The notes under the pieces: generated by a model
Databases searched by the model: none
Told to the model about the DNA's origin: nothing
Seen by the model: the letters and a program-made list of their open reading frames with translations, nothing else
Part shown: piece after piece, positions 44,215-53,171 of the stretch
How positions within the stretch are numbered: position 1 is the first letter of the stretch
Layout of the letters: every line of letters begins with the position of its first letter
Assembly (NCBI RefSeq): GCF_900100735.1
Contig: NZ_FNCJ01000009.1
Location: forward strand, 248,001-312,000
DNA: 64,000 nt
Reading direction: 5' to 3'
DNA from: Paraburkholderia phenazinium
GTDB lineage: Bacteria > Pseudomonadota > Gammaproteobacteria > Burkholderiales > Burkholderiaceae
Translations under genes and position numbers: made by a program

Positions 44215-45164
44215 CAGAAGCGCAATATGGATGGGGCCGCGCGCTCGTGATCTGGCTGGCGTTGCTTACGATGCCGTTCTGGATCAACTGGATCGGCGGC
44301 TATACTGCGTTGGGCACGCGCCTGCTTGTCATGGCTCTAGCCGCCATGTCGCTAAATTTCCTGCTCGGTTTTACCGGCGTGCTGTCGTTCGGACACGCCG
44401 CCTACTTCGGACTCGGCGCCTACGGCGTAGGCATGACGATCAGATACCTTGTTCCGAGTACCCCGCTCGGCATGCTGGTTGGCGTAGCCGTAGGCACACT
44501 CGCGGCAGCCGTGATCGGTGCGCTGATCGTCCGCCTACGTGGAGTGTACTTCGCGATGGCGACGATCGCGTTCGGACAGGTGTTCTATTTCATTGCGTTC
44601 AGGTGGAATTCCGTCACGGGCGGCGACGATGGTCTCTCGGGATGGCACCGCATGCCGATCAATCTCGGGCTTGGGACGGTCGATATCCTCAGTAACGGGA
44701 CGGCATTCTATTACTTCGTTCTGGCTTGCTTTGCGATCTCGGTAGGCATCATGGCAGGCCTGCTGCGTTCGCCGTTCGGGCGCACGCTGCTTGCCATTCG
44801 CGAAAACGAGCGCCGCGCGCGCTTTCTCGGCGTGCCCATTGAACAACATATCTGGCTGTCTTTCGTCATCTCGTGCTTTTTTGTCAGCCTGGCAGGCACG
44901 CTCTACGCACTGCTGAACAACTTCTCGGATCCGCACGGGCTGCGCTGGGACCAGTCTGGCGAGTTCGTTATCATGTCGGTACTTGGAGGCATGCGCTCGC
45001 TGTGGGGGCCCCTCATTGGCGCCGCGATTTTTGTCGTCGTGCAGGACTATATCTCCAGCCGGACAGAAAACTGGATGTCGTTTATCGGCCTGCTTTTTAT
45101 ACTGGTTGTGCTGTTCTTTCCGCGCGGGCTGCTCGGGATCTTACGCAGAAAGGCGAACTCATGA
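44211..45164 (+). CDS. Branched-chain-type ABC transporter permease (LivM family)
   Basis: 317 residues from a GTG overlapping the LivH stop. LivM features: LAAMSLNFLLGFTGVLSFGHAAYFGLGAYGVG, then SPFGRTLLAIRENERRARFLGVPIEQHIW (coupling loop) and the ending FPRGLLGILRRK. The stop overlaps the ATPase start as ATGA. Confidence 0.93.
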   Translation: MTEAQYGWGRALVIWLALLTMPFWINWIGGYTALGTRLLVMALAAMSLNFLLGFTGVLSFGHAAYFGLGAYGVGMTIRYLVPSTPLGMLVGVAVGTLAAAVIGALIVRLRGVYFAMATIAFGQVFYFIAFRWNSVTGGDDGLSGWHRMPINLGLGTVDILSNGTAFYYFVLACFAISVGIMAGLLRSPFGRTLLAIRENERRARFLGVPIEQHIWLSFVISCFFVSLAGTLYALLNNFSDPHGLRWDQSGEFVIMSVLGGMRSLWGPLIGAAIFVVVQDYISSRTENWMSFIGLLFILVVLFFPRGLLGILRRKANS

Positions 45165-45910
45165 GCTTGCTTTACGTCGAGAACGTCTCTCGCCATTTCG
45201 GCAACCTGCGGGCAGTCAATGACGTTTCGATGACCGTAGAGGCCGGTGAGCTGCGGGCGGTGATCGGACCCAATGGTGCTGGAAAAACCACCTTCTTCAA
45301 TCTGATCAGTGGATTTTTTCAGCCGACGGCTGGACGCATCCTGTTCGATGGCAATGACATAACCGGCCTCCCTCCCCACCGTCGCGTGACAATCGGCATG
45401 GCGCGCACATTTCAGATCACCGAAGTATTTCCGGAACTCACAGTCCACGACAACGTGCGAATTCCTGTTGAAATTGAAGGCGGTCACCGCCTGAGCCCAT
45501 GGACTTCGCGCCTCGCCGCTGCGAAAGTGCGCGATCGCGTTGACGAACTGATCACGATGGGTGGTCTGGATAACAAGGCGGACCGCCTCGTGGGGGAATT
45601 GTCGCTAGGAGACCAGCGCTCCACGGAGATCATCATGTCCCTTGCGCTCAGACCGCGCCTATTGCTGCTCGACGAGCCTACCGCGGGAATGGGAGACCAG
45701 GAAACCTACGACATCACCCAGCTAATACGGAAACTACACAGGGAGCAGGCGCTTTCGATGGTATTGATCGAGCACGATATGCGCGTAATTTTCCAGTTGG
45801 CCCAGCGCATCATGGTACTCGCCGAAGGACGCGTCCTGGCAGAGGGTTCGCCTGCTGAAATAGCCGCCAATGAAGCGGTCCAGGCGGCCTATCTTGGGAA
45901 AGCATCATGA
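45161..45910 (+). CDS. Branched-chain-type ABC transporter ATPase (LivG family)
   Basis: 249 residues; start ATG overlaps the LivM stop. Walker A GPNGAGKTT, signature GELSLGDQRSTEI (the usual LSGGQ is LSLGD here), Walker B LLLLDEPTAGM and H-loop IEHDM. The LivG-specific MARTFQITEVFPELTVHDNV is present. The open frame reaches further upstream (44873) inside livM and that part is not coding in this frame. Confidence 0.93.
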   Translation: MSLLYVENVSRHFGNLRAVNDVSMTVEAGELRAVIGPNGAGKTTFFNLISGFFQPTAGRILFDGNDITGLPPHRRVTIGMARTFQITEVFPELTVHDNVRIPVEIEGGHRLSPWTSRLAAAKVRDRVDELITMGGLDNKADRLVGELSLGDQRSTEIIMSLALRPRLLLLDEPTAGMGDQETYDITQLIRKLHREQALSMVLIEHDMRVIFQLAQRIMVLAEGRVLAEGSPAEIAANEAVQAAYLGKAS

Positions 45911-46650
45911 ACGCCCTGGAAGCTGACGGCCTGCACACCTGGTACGGCAAGAGCCATATCCTTCACGCAGTCTCGCTAACGGTGCAAGAGGGCGAAATCG
46001 TCGCGCTGCTTGGCCGCAACGGCGCCGGCAAGACGACGACGCTGCGAAGTCTCATGGGATTGACGCGCGCAAGAGACGGCACCGTGCGGATCTTCGACAA
46101 AACGACCACCGCGTGGCCGCCCTTTCGAATCGCCGCAGCGGGCGTAGGCTACGTACCGGAAGGACGACGTGTCTTTCAGGGATTGACCGTTGAAGAAAAC
46201 CTGCTGGTGCCGCTCGAGCGCCCCGGACCCTGGACGATCGAAACTATCTATAAGCTGTTTCCGCGCTTGAAGGAACGGCGTGCTAACAAAGGCAGGCAGC
46301 TTTCGGGGGGTGAACAGGAGATGCTGGCGATCGCGCGAGCGTTAATGCTTAATCCGAAACTCCTCCTGCTTGACGAACCTTCGCAAGGACTTGCGCCGCT
46401 CATTGTCGAGGAAGTATTTGGGGTGATCGCCGGGACGCGCAGCGCGGGCATGTCCGTCTTGCTGGTCGAACAGAATGTCAGGGCGGCTGTCGAGATTGCC
46501 GATACTGCGTGTGTGCTTGATGACGGACGCGTGGTATTCACGGGTCCGGCCAGCGAATTTGCGAGCGACGAAGCACGGGTGCGCTCACTGGCGGGCGCTA
46601 GCGTGGAGGACTGGGACCGCCCGGACAGGGAACTCGAAAATCCGGGGTGA
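45907..46650 (+). CDS. Branched-chain-type ABC transporter ATPase (LivF family)
   Basis: 247 residues; start overlaps the LivG stop as ATGA. Walker A GRNGAGKTT, signature LSGGEQEMLAIARAL, Walker B LLLLDEPSQGLAP, H-loop equivalent VEQNV (LivF type). VGYVPEGRRVFQGLTVEENL is family-typical. It completes the importer. Confidence 0.94.
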   Translation: MNALEADGLHTWYGKSHILHAVSLTVQEGEIVALLGRNGAGKTTTLRSLMGLTRARDGTVRIFDKTTTAWPPFRIAAAGVGYVPEGRRVFQGLTVEENLLVPLERPGPWTIETIYKLFPRLKERRANKGRQLSGGEQEMLAIARALMLNPKLLLLDEPSQGLAPLIVEEVFGVIAGTRSAGMSVLLVEQNVRAAVEIADTACVLDDGRVVFTGPASEFASDEARVRSLAGASVEDWDRPDRELENPG

Positions 46651-46884
46651 TCCGCTTGAGCGTCCGCCTCTCCTGAACGCCCCCAACGCGGGCTGGCAGC
46701 CTTGAATTTGTCACGCTATGACATAAAATGCAAATAGGCCTTCTCATGACTGGATCTGGTGTCGCTACGATCCGCTCTGGAACTGGAAAGCGATGTACGA
46801 GGTTGCGCGTGCCGAATGGAACGCTGATAGCCCGATGTATAGGATTCCGCCACGTTGAAGACCTCTACGCAAGGAGGTTTCATC

Positions 46885-47214
46885 ATGCTGGTCACGTTTC
46901 AATCCACCGCCGCGCCTGACGTCGTTATGCTCAGGAATCTTGCGCAATATCTCCTTGGTCTGATCGGAAAGCACCTGGATGTGCGCGGGGTCATTGCGCA
47001 CGAAGAACTGTCTCACGTGATCGCTCGCCTGGAGACAGCCATTTCCGAAGAGACGCATGCAGAAGCTGCGCTCGAATCGCTGTATACGGTCACAAGCGCG
47101 CACCGCTACAACATGGATGAAGACCGCGGCGGGCTTGCGCACCGCGCGTGGCCCTTGCTGGACATGATGCGTGAAGCCCGTAAGCAGAACGCCGATATCA
47201 TCTGGGGCCTGTAG
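46885..47214 (+). CDS. DUF1840 family protein
   Basis: 109 residues from MLVTFQSTAAPDVVMLRNLAQYLLGLIGKH with AAGGAGG 9 nt upstream. HEELSHVIARLETAI and LAHRAWPLLDMMREARKQNADIIWGL complete the DUF1840 pattern (short beta-proteobacterial proteins, function unknown). Cytoplasmic. The longer frame from 46855 starts within the leader. Confidence 0.85.
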   Translation: MLVTFQSTAAPDVVMLRNLAQYLLGLIGKHLDVRGVIAHEELSHVIARLETAISEETHAEAALESLYTVTSAHRYNMDEDRGGLAHRAWPLLDMMREARKQNADIIWGL

Positions 47215-47324
47215 CGATTCTGCGGTGGAAGCCGCGTAATGACCCGTTCAGGCGGGTCAGGCGGCATGCGACACACCACAAACGACAAACGATCGTAACC
47301 GCTATTGACCCCATGCCTGGCAAG

Positions 47325-47510
47325 CTAGGTAAGGACCGTAACCGCCTCGATCAGCGCAAAGCCTAATAGGGCACCTAGCGCCGCGCCCCGTAGCTTCGGA
47401 TGCCATCTATCGAGACGCAACGCAGCGAGCAGGCTGTCGGTGAACATGATCCCGAGCAACGCAAAGCTCACAATCAGATAGCTGATTTCAAAATCACTAT
47501 TAACGAACAC
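47325..47510 (-). CDS. Small hypothetical membrane protein
   Basis: 61 residues from a GTG with AGGAGG 6 nt upstream. Two hydrophobic segments (YLIVSFALLGIMFTDSLLAAL and GAALGALLGFALIEAVTVL) joined by a basic loop. No family recognised; the good ribosome site supports it. Confidence 0.55.
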   Translation of the reverse strand: MFVNSDFEISYLIVSFALLGIMFTDSLLAALRLDRWHPKLRGAALGALLGFALIEAVTVLT

Positions 47511-48284
47511 GACGCCCTCCTGCTTTCGACGAATGCCTCGTCACAAAACAGTTTCGTTACATGCCAAACCCGCGACTCGGCGGGTCTGACGCTACCGCAT
47601 GAACGGGTTCGACTCATCGGTCGTTTCCGGATCCCGGAGGGTTACCGCCTGGAATCCACCTTTTAATTCTATGTCACGTCGTGAGGTAAGCAAGATTTCA
47701 CTGGCTGCCTGTAGCAAATTCAGCCGACCTTCGCTCGTCCCGCGCCCCGCTCAATCGGTCGGGTTTGTCCTGATGTCATCTTTAAGTTTCGCTTAAGCCC
47801 TTCACCCTAAATTCGACCAAGCCCCAACGAGTGACAACTTCGTTGTCTGGTTGCATGGTCGAAGGGGTCCGCGTGCCTTGGTATTTGGATGCGGGGGAAT
47901 TCACGCTTGCGATGTGGCTCGAATTGAACCATCAGAATGCGATCTTGAATGATCTTTGCAGATCCGATTTTCCAGAGTGGCCAGCCGGCTCCGTTCCCTG
48001 TACCTGGGGCTGGCTTTTCGGATCCGGAGAAAACGCCGGGTCCATTTTTTATCTTTCGGCGACGCTGTATCCGACACCAGGTGCAAGAAGACAGTTGCGC
48101 CAGTCCGGCTGCGGCGCGCACCGTGGCGCTACCCGGCCCCTCAACCCGGACTGCCCCGCCCTCTTAAGAGCCGTTTAATCTTGTGTTCCTAGATTGAAAT
48201 CGTTGTGTCGCGGAGATGACGCGCATGTTTCCCCCGCAAACACGGAGACATGCGGAGCATCTCAGCCGAGGCTGGAGCGATGTC
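47511..48284. other. 774-nt stretch without a supported gene
   Basis: Several plus-strand frames near 47830-48190 overlap each other and none has a good start or recognisable product. It should hold the promoter of the DegP-like gene. Confidence 0.45.
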
Positions 48285-49748
48285 ATGAAGATCAGGGATT
48301 TGAAGCGTGTGCTTGTTGTCGAGTGTATGGTTGCAGCACTATGCGTGGGTTGCACGGCCCATGCGACCGCCTTCCCACCTACCCCGCAGTCGCTCCCCTC
48401 TGGGGTAACCCCAAACACGCTGTCCGTACCGGCGACAGGCATTTCCGATGACTTCGCCCGGCTTGTCCGGCTAGACGGACCCGCCGTAGTCCATATCAGC
48501 GCAAGCGGCGCGAAACGGACTGCGCGTCTTGCGCCGCTCTGGCCTCCTGCGGGCGATCAAGCCGACCCGTTCTACCGTTTCTTTCAACAATTCTCCCCGG
48601 GTGATGGCGGCTCGCCTGAGTTGGGCTCCGAGAATGTTGGCTCCGGCTTTATCATCAGCCCGGACGGATATATCCTGACCGACGCCCACGTAGTGGACGG
48701 GGCAACGCAAATCCACGTGAAGCTCACCGACCGGCGGGAATTCAAGGCTACCCTTGTCGGTCTCGACCCGGCCAGCGACATCGCGCTACTAAAGATCGAT
48801 GCACGTCAGTTGCCTACCGTCAAGATCGGGACCTCTTCGCTGGCGAAGGCCGGACAATGGGTAGTATCGATTGGTTCGCCGTACGGATTCGAAAATACAG
48901 CGGCGGCCGGCATCATCAGCGACATGAATCGCTTCCTCCCAAGCGAAACCTACATTCCGCTGATCCAGACCGATATGACCAACAGCACCGGCGACGATGG
49001 AAGCCCGCTCTTCAATCTCGATGGAGAAGTAATCGGAATCGAAGCGCCGGTCCACCCTACCCACGGAATTTTCGAAGGTCTCGCTTTCGAGATTCCTATT
49101 GATGCGGCGATGAAGGTCGAGCAGCAGTTGCAACATCATATGAAGGTCGAGCATGGACGCCTGGGCGTGACGATTCAGGAGGTCACGGGGCCTCTGGCCC
49201 AATCCTTCGGACTCCCCAAGCCGGTCGGCGCACTGATCAGCTCGGTAGACCAGCACGGGCCCTCGGCCAAAGCGGACTTACGCTCAGGCGACGTTATTCT
49301 GAAGTTGAACGACCTTCAGATTGACGACTCGGCCCAGCTACCGATGGCCGTTGCCGACTTGCAACCAGGCACCAAGGTGCACATTGAGTTCTGGCGTGAT
49401 CAAAGCCCGCATGACACAGAGGTGGTCCTGGGAACCCTGAACACCGCAGCGCTCGCATCCGCCTCGGCCGATCAGTCCTCAGTCGGACCGGATGGTCTAA
49501 CGGTACGAGGCCTTACGCCGCAAGAGCGAGACGCCGCCGGCGTCAGGGAGGGTGTTCGTGTCGAGCAAAGTGTCGGCCCCGCGGCCATGAGTGGCATTCA
49601 ACCCGGCGACATCATTCTGATGGTCAATAACGTTCGGGTTTCAAGCGTGGCTCAATTCCGCCAACGGATTGAAAGAAGCGGCAAATCCGTCGCATTGCTA
49701 GTTGAGCATGACGGCCACCAGATGTTCGTGACCATCGATGTCAGCTAG
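48285..49748 (+). CDS. DegP/HtrA-like protein lacking the catalytic serine
   Basis: 487 residues from MKIRDLKRVLVVECMVAALCV with GGAG upstream; signal peptide or lipoprotein signal (VGC at 23). Trypsin-like domain (about 50-275) with His135 (LTDAHVVDG) and Asp165 (DPASDIALLK). Where DegP has GNSGG, this protein has GDDGS (236-240) in TNSTGDDGSPLFN, so the nucleophile Ser is Asp238. Two PDZ domains follow (about 290-385 and 400-487), the second with VEQSVGPAAMSGIQPGDIILMVNN. It is probably a periplasmic non-proteolytic chaperone or scaffold. The gene is otherwise intact. Confidence 0.9.
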   Translation: MKIRDLKRVLVVECMVAALCVGCTAHATAFPPTPQSLPSGVTPNTLSVPATGISDDFARLVRLDGPAVVHISASGAKRTARLAPLWPPAGDQADPFYRFFQQFSPGDGGSPELGSENVGSGFIISPDGYILTDAHVVDGATQIHVKLTDRREFKATLVGLDPASDIALLKIDARQLPTVKIGTSSLAKAGQWVVSIGSPYGFENTAAAGIISDMNRFLPSETYIPLIQTDMTNSTGDDGSPLFNLDGEVIGIEAPVHPTHGIFEGLAFEIPIDAAMKVEQQLQHHMKVEHGRLGVTIQEVTGPLAQSFGLPKPVGALISSVDQHGPSAKADLRSGDVILKLNDLQIDDSAQLPMAVADLQPGTKVHIEFWRDQSPHDTEVVLGTLNTAALASASADQSSVGPDGLTVRGLTPQERDAAGVREGVRVEQSVGPAAMSGIQPGDIILMVNNVRVSSVAQFRQRIERSGKSVALLVEHDGHQMFVTIDVS

Positions 49749-49841
49749 GCGCGGCCAAAAAAGTGGTATCCCCTCCGAAACGCCTGCCGCGGACTCGGGC
49801 AACTCGCGTTCGCGGCGTCTGTACGTCATACCGGGTATGGA

Positions 49842-50047
49842 ATGAAGAGACTGCTCAGCCCCCACGAGATTGCAATGTTGTTTGTATTGCTCCCGCCGTT
49901 GAACTTGCCGACCCCGACGTGGCGGGCCTTCAGCGGGAACGTCTGGTCGAGTTGGTCGCAACAGCCGTCGACGCCACCGAGTTCAAGCTGACGTCGGAAG
50001 GCGTGGAACTGATCACGCGGCTCGGCTCGATGAAAGGCGACGCTTAG
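49842..50047 (+). pseudogene. Frameshifted small protein
   Basis: From ATG 49842 the frame reads MKRLLSPHEIAMLFVLLPP, then degenerates; another frame continues with VELADPDVAGLQRERLVELV and TEFKLTSEGVELITRLGSM to a TAG at 50045-50047. Joined, they look like one winged-helix-like small protein of about 68 residues with a frameshift near 49890. A sequencing error would give the same picture. Confidence 0.45.
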
Positions 50048-50083
50048 GCGGGCAATGGCGACGACGTGCGGATCCGCGGATCT

Positions 50084-50515
50084 TCATTCTCGCGGAGGCG
50101 TTCGGTTGAACGCCCACCCGAACGCTTCGATTTCCAGCTTGTGCTTCGATGCGAGCCGCGCGAGACATTGTTCACCTTTGACCGTCAGGTGCACTTCAAC
50201 CTGACGCCCGTCTGCCCTGCTCGCTCGACGTGAGACAAGCCCGTTTGCCTCACAGCGCGACACCAGAGCGACGGTGCCATGCGGCGCCGCCTGAAGCCGC
50301 TCCGCTAGCTCCCCGACCGTTGCCCAGTCACGCCCCGCGAAACCGCGGACGTGCAGCATCAATTGATACTGTAGCGGCGTGACACCTTCCGCATGTGTGA
50401 CCTCTTCCGAGAAGCGAAGAAATTTACGCAGTTGATAACGAAAAAGCGACATCGCTTCGAGGTCTTCTTTGGCGGGCATGCCCTCTGGAGCTGCAGGTTT
50501 CCTGCGCGTCGTCAT
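50084..50515 (-). CDS. MarR-family transcriptional regulator (copy 2)
   Basis: 143 residues. Core RYQLRKFLRFSEEVTHAEGV, then TPLQYQLMLHVRGFAGRDWATVGELAERLQAAPHGTVALVSRCEANGLVSRRASRADGRQVEVHLTVKGE. Very similar to the MarR protein at 39606-40034, so the two are paralogues about 10 kb apart in the same direction. Targets unknown; the importer, DegP-like and Rieske genes lie between them. Confidence 0.87.
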   Translation of the reverse strand: MTTRRKPAAPEGMPAKEDLEAMSLFRYQLRKFLRFSEEVTHAEGVTPLQYQLMLHVRGFAGRDWATVGELAERLQAAPHGTVALVSRCEANGLVSRRASRADGRQVEVHLTVKGEQCLARLASKHKLEIEAFGWAFNRTPPRE

Positions 50516-50607
50516 GCTGTAGGTTCCCGTGATCGAAATGGGCTGGCTGATCCGACATGATACTCATGATCTCCCAGCGCACGCACACGTCACGATCCGG
50601 CATATCG

Positions 50608-51200
50608 TCAGACAGCCTCTCCTTGCAACGGGAACACGTTGACGACGTCGCGCAGCATCTGCGCCAGTTCCTGCATCGATTGCGCGGCGGCGGCGGTTTG
50701 CTCGACCATTGCCGTGTTTTGCTGCGTGGTCTCGTCCATCTGTGCAATTGCGACATTGACCTGCTCGATGCCACGGCTTTGTTCCTCGGACGCCGCCGAG
50801 ATTTCGCTGATGATGCCGGTGACGCGCTTCACCGCATCAACGAGCGAATGCATCGTGCCGCCCGCTTTTTCGACCAGCGCCTTGCCGTCGTCGACCCGTT
50901 CTACCGAATCCTCGATCAGGCTCTTGATCTCTCTCGCCGCATCCGAGCTGCGGTGCGCAAGATTGCGCACTTCGCCCGCTACTACCGCGAAGCCGCGCCC
51001 TTCTTCGCCAGCACGCGCCGCTTCGACGGCCGCGACGAAGCCCTGTCCTTGCGACTGCGCGAGCTTGACCATGTCGACGAACAGTAGCTTGCCGTCGCTA
51101 TCCGCGTAGTGCGAGACGTCCTTGTTGCGCAGATCCGCGAGCGTCGGATGCATGATGACGACTGGTGTCGCCGTCGCGATAGTCATGTAGCCATTGCCGG
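50608..51200 (-). pseudogene. Chemoreceptor (MCP) gene with internal deletion
   Basis: The frame joins the end of a Cache-type sensor domain (NGYMTIATATPVVIMHPTLADL, YADSDGKLLFVDMVKLAQSQGQGF) directly to the second half of an MCP signalling domain (VAAVEAARAGEEGRGFAVVAGEVRNLAHRS, then EQSRGIEQVNVAIAQMDETTQQN). The second membrane span, HAMP and first half of the cytoplasmic hairpin are missing, as are the sensor N-terminus and first span. It cannot fold as an antiparallel coiled coil and is most likely non-functional. Confidence 0.75.
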
Positions 51201-51238
51201 GCTTCTCCGCCGCCGTTGCCTCCGATTCTGTCGGAACG

Positions 51239-51529
51239 TTGCGCCTGCCCATCGAGATCAAGGGGCAGTGGCATCGACAACTCTGGGATGGAGCAGACTG
51301 TCAGCTTGATCGACTGTACACGTGCGATTGGAGAGCCGGAGGCCAAGGAATCTATTTGGTCCTCTGGTTCGGCAACGACGTACCGATCAACAAGCGGCTC
51401 GCGAATCCGCGCAACGGTAATCGCCACCCTGCCACGCCCCAGACATTACAGGAAATGCTAACTACCAGCAGTCGTGCCGCGCAGGAAGGATGCGTCGAAA
51501 TTGTTGTGCTCGACTTAGTGCGCCGTTGA
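51239..51529 (+). pseudogene. C-terminal remnant of a nuclease-like protein
   Basis: Plus-strand frame reading LPIEIKGQWHRQLWDGADCQ, then LDRLYTCDWRAGGQGIYLVLWFGNDV and SSRAAQEGCVEIVVLDLVRR. The I-E-I-K stretch with following LW/QLDRLY/GIYLVLWFG resembles the C-terminal restriction-endonuclease-like part of large bacterial defence-type proteins. Upstream it abuts the chemoreceptor remnant, so the rest has been deleted. The family call is tentative. Confidence 0.45.
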
Positions 51530-52472
51530 CGATCCTGCTTATTTTAACCGGCATAGAGACCGATCCCGCCCGGAATGAATCGGTCTCGAAGTAATAGGAT
51601 TACCCAATCAACGATCAATATTGCCCAATAGGATCGCCCGGATCCGATCCACGACAATAACTATCGCCGACACGTCTTGCTGGTCAGCGATAGTTGCTGA
51701 TATTGACCATATCGCATTTCTTCAATATCAAATGCGCTACGGTGATTTCCGGCAACGCGCAAGCGTCACCGATCAAGCGCTCTTCACTCCCACTCGATTG
51801 TCAACCATTGGGCTGGAGCCTTGTGTAGACGGCCTTTCCGCGGGTTGGCATTGCAACGATACCGCCAGCGATGCCGACAAATCCGTCCAGCACTTCTCGG
51901 CTTCCGGTCGATTGCAATGGAAGACAACGCCTCTTTTCCTCACCACACCAGGGGAGAAAGGGTACCGCAAAGCATTGCACAAAGGTAATACCGTCAGGCT
52001 CCTTCCGACGCGGCCCGCTCAAAGCCAACAGATGCTGCGATGTTCAAGGTCACGGGCTCCCAGCGCACACCGCCAAAGCGAGGAGATGGGCCTACATCTC
52101 ATGCTGGCAAAGCCCGAAGCAGTGCCGAAGGCGGCAGCCAAAGCCAAAACCGCGACGAAGGGCGTTGTGGCGAAGAAAGCACGGCCAGTCGCGAAGCGAG
52201 CGGGCAGCACGACCTCGAAGAGCCCTAACCGAGCCGGCAGTGCGGCACATGCCTGACGCCCAATCTGCCCCAGCTCACGATCCGTCGAACCGCCCTCGCG
52301 GGCTTTTCTTTACTATATAGAGACGGCGTAGAATCTATGTTCCTCGCCACGGCCCCCCGCAAGCGCCAAAGCCTCGACGTACGATAGGGTCCAGACGCTG
52401 CAGCAAACGCTTGAGGCTTTCTGATCAGCCTGTGTTGCAGAAGGGGATCTCCGAAGCTGGCGACACTCAGCC
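51530..52472. other. 943-nt stretch without a supported gene
   Basis: A plus-strand frame (51621-52256) ends in a Lys/Ala-rich segment (PKAAAKAKTATKGVVAKKAR) but has no convincing start or family. The stretch separates decayed genes from the defence genes and looks like remnant DNA. Confidence 0.45.
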
Positions 52473-53009
52473 ATGACAGAAAACACCTTGAACGAATTTG
52501 ATCGGGACAGCAGAATCTGTGGGACATGTCTCGACGACATCCATTTAGATAAAGAAATAAAAGCAACAGGGAAAGTAGACGAGTGCGACTTCTGTCGGAA
52601 ACGTCGCAAAACGTGGGATCTGTTGACGGCCACGACGCGCGTGCACGATGTCCTGGAAGAATACTTCGTCAAGGGCACTTACCAGCACTACGATGGGGAA
52701 ACCTCAGGCGATCCACTATCCGACGTTGTCACGGAAATCCTCGGAGAGGATGCAGAGGAGCGAGTCGTACCGGCGATCCTTGAAGTGCTCACCGACAATT
52801 TCAACGGTGATCCCAGCGATGGCGATGAGCCGTACTGGGATGACACTGAAAATTACGAAATCCGTTCCGGCTGGAACATCGACGAATACGCCGATGATGC
52901 GTGGGAACATTTCCGGCGTGGCGTCAAATCGGGATACAGATTCTTCAATGATGATGCGAGAGACTTCCTCGCCAAGCTCTTTCAAGACGTCGACAAGTTG
53001 CGCACTTGA
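52473..53009 (+). CDS. HEPN/RES N-terminal domain part of a split RES toxin gene
   Basis: 178 residues up to TGA 53007-53009. Zinc-ribbon-like cysteines C16, C19, C38 and C41 (ICGTC, ECDFC) precede a helical HEPN-type domain, including EEYFVKGTYQHYDGET and WEHFRRGVKSGYRFFND. This matches the N-terminal domain normally fused to RES toxin domains. The reading frame continues after the stop, in phase, into the RES domain, so this is the first half of a single gene split by one TGA. Confidence 0.75.
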   Translation: MTENTLNEFDRDSRICGTCLDDIHLDKEIKATGKVDECDFCRKRRKTWDLLTATTRVHDVLEEYFVKGTYQHYDGETSGDPLSDVVTEILGEDAEERVVPAILEVLTDNFNGDPSDGDEPYWDDTENYEIRSGWNIDEYADDAWEHFRRGVKSGYRFFNDDARDFLAKLFQDVDKLRT

Positions 53010-53171
53010 CAACGGCACTCGAAAGGCAAACCCACGGTCATCTATGAACTCACAGACCAGTCAATCTTTCGCGGTCGCCAAGTAACGTCCCTCGAACAGC
53101 TTCGTCAATTTGCCGCCAACCCGGCCCGCGAACTGCATGCACCGCCGCCAAGTGTCGCGAAGGCTGGGCGG

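Noticed and set aside
44873..45160. N-terminal extension of the LivG ATPase
   Set aside because: Lies inside livM in another frame; the ATGA overlap at 45161 gives the proper start.
47831..48178. 115-codon plus-strand frame
   Set aside because: Overlaps several equally poor frames; no ribosome site or recognisable motif.
51621..52256. 211-codon frame with a Lys/Ala-rich tail
   Set aside because: No convincing start, no family, and the rest of the product is not protein-like.
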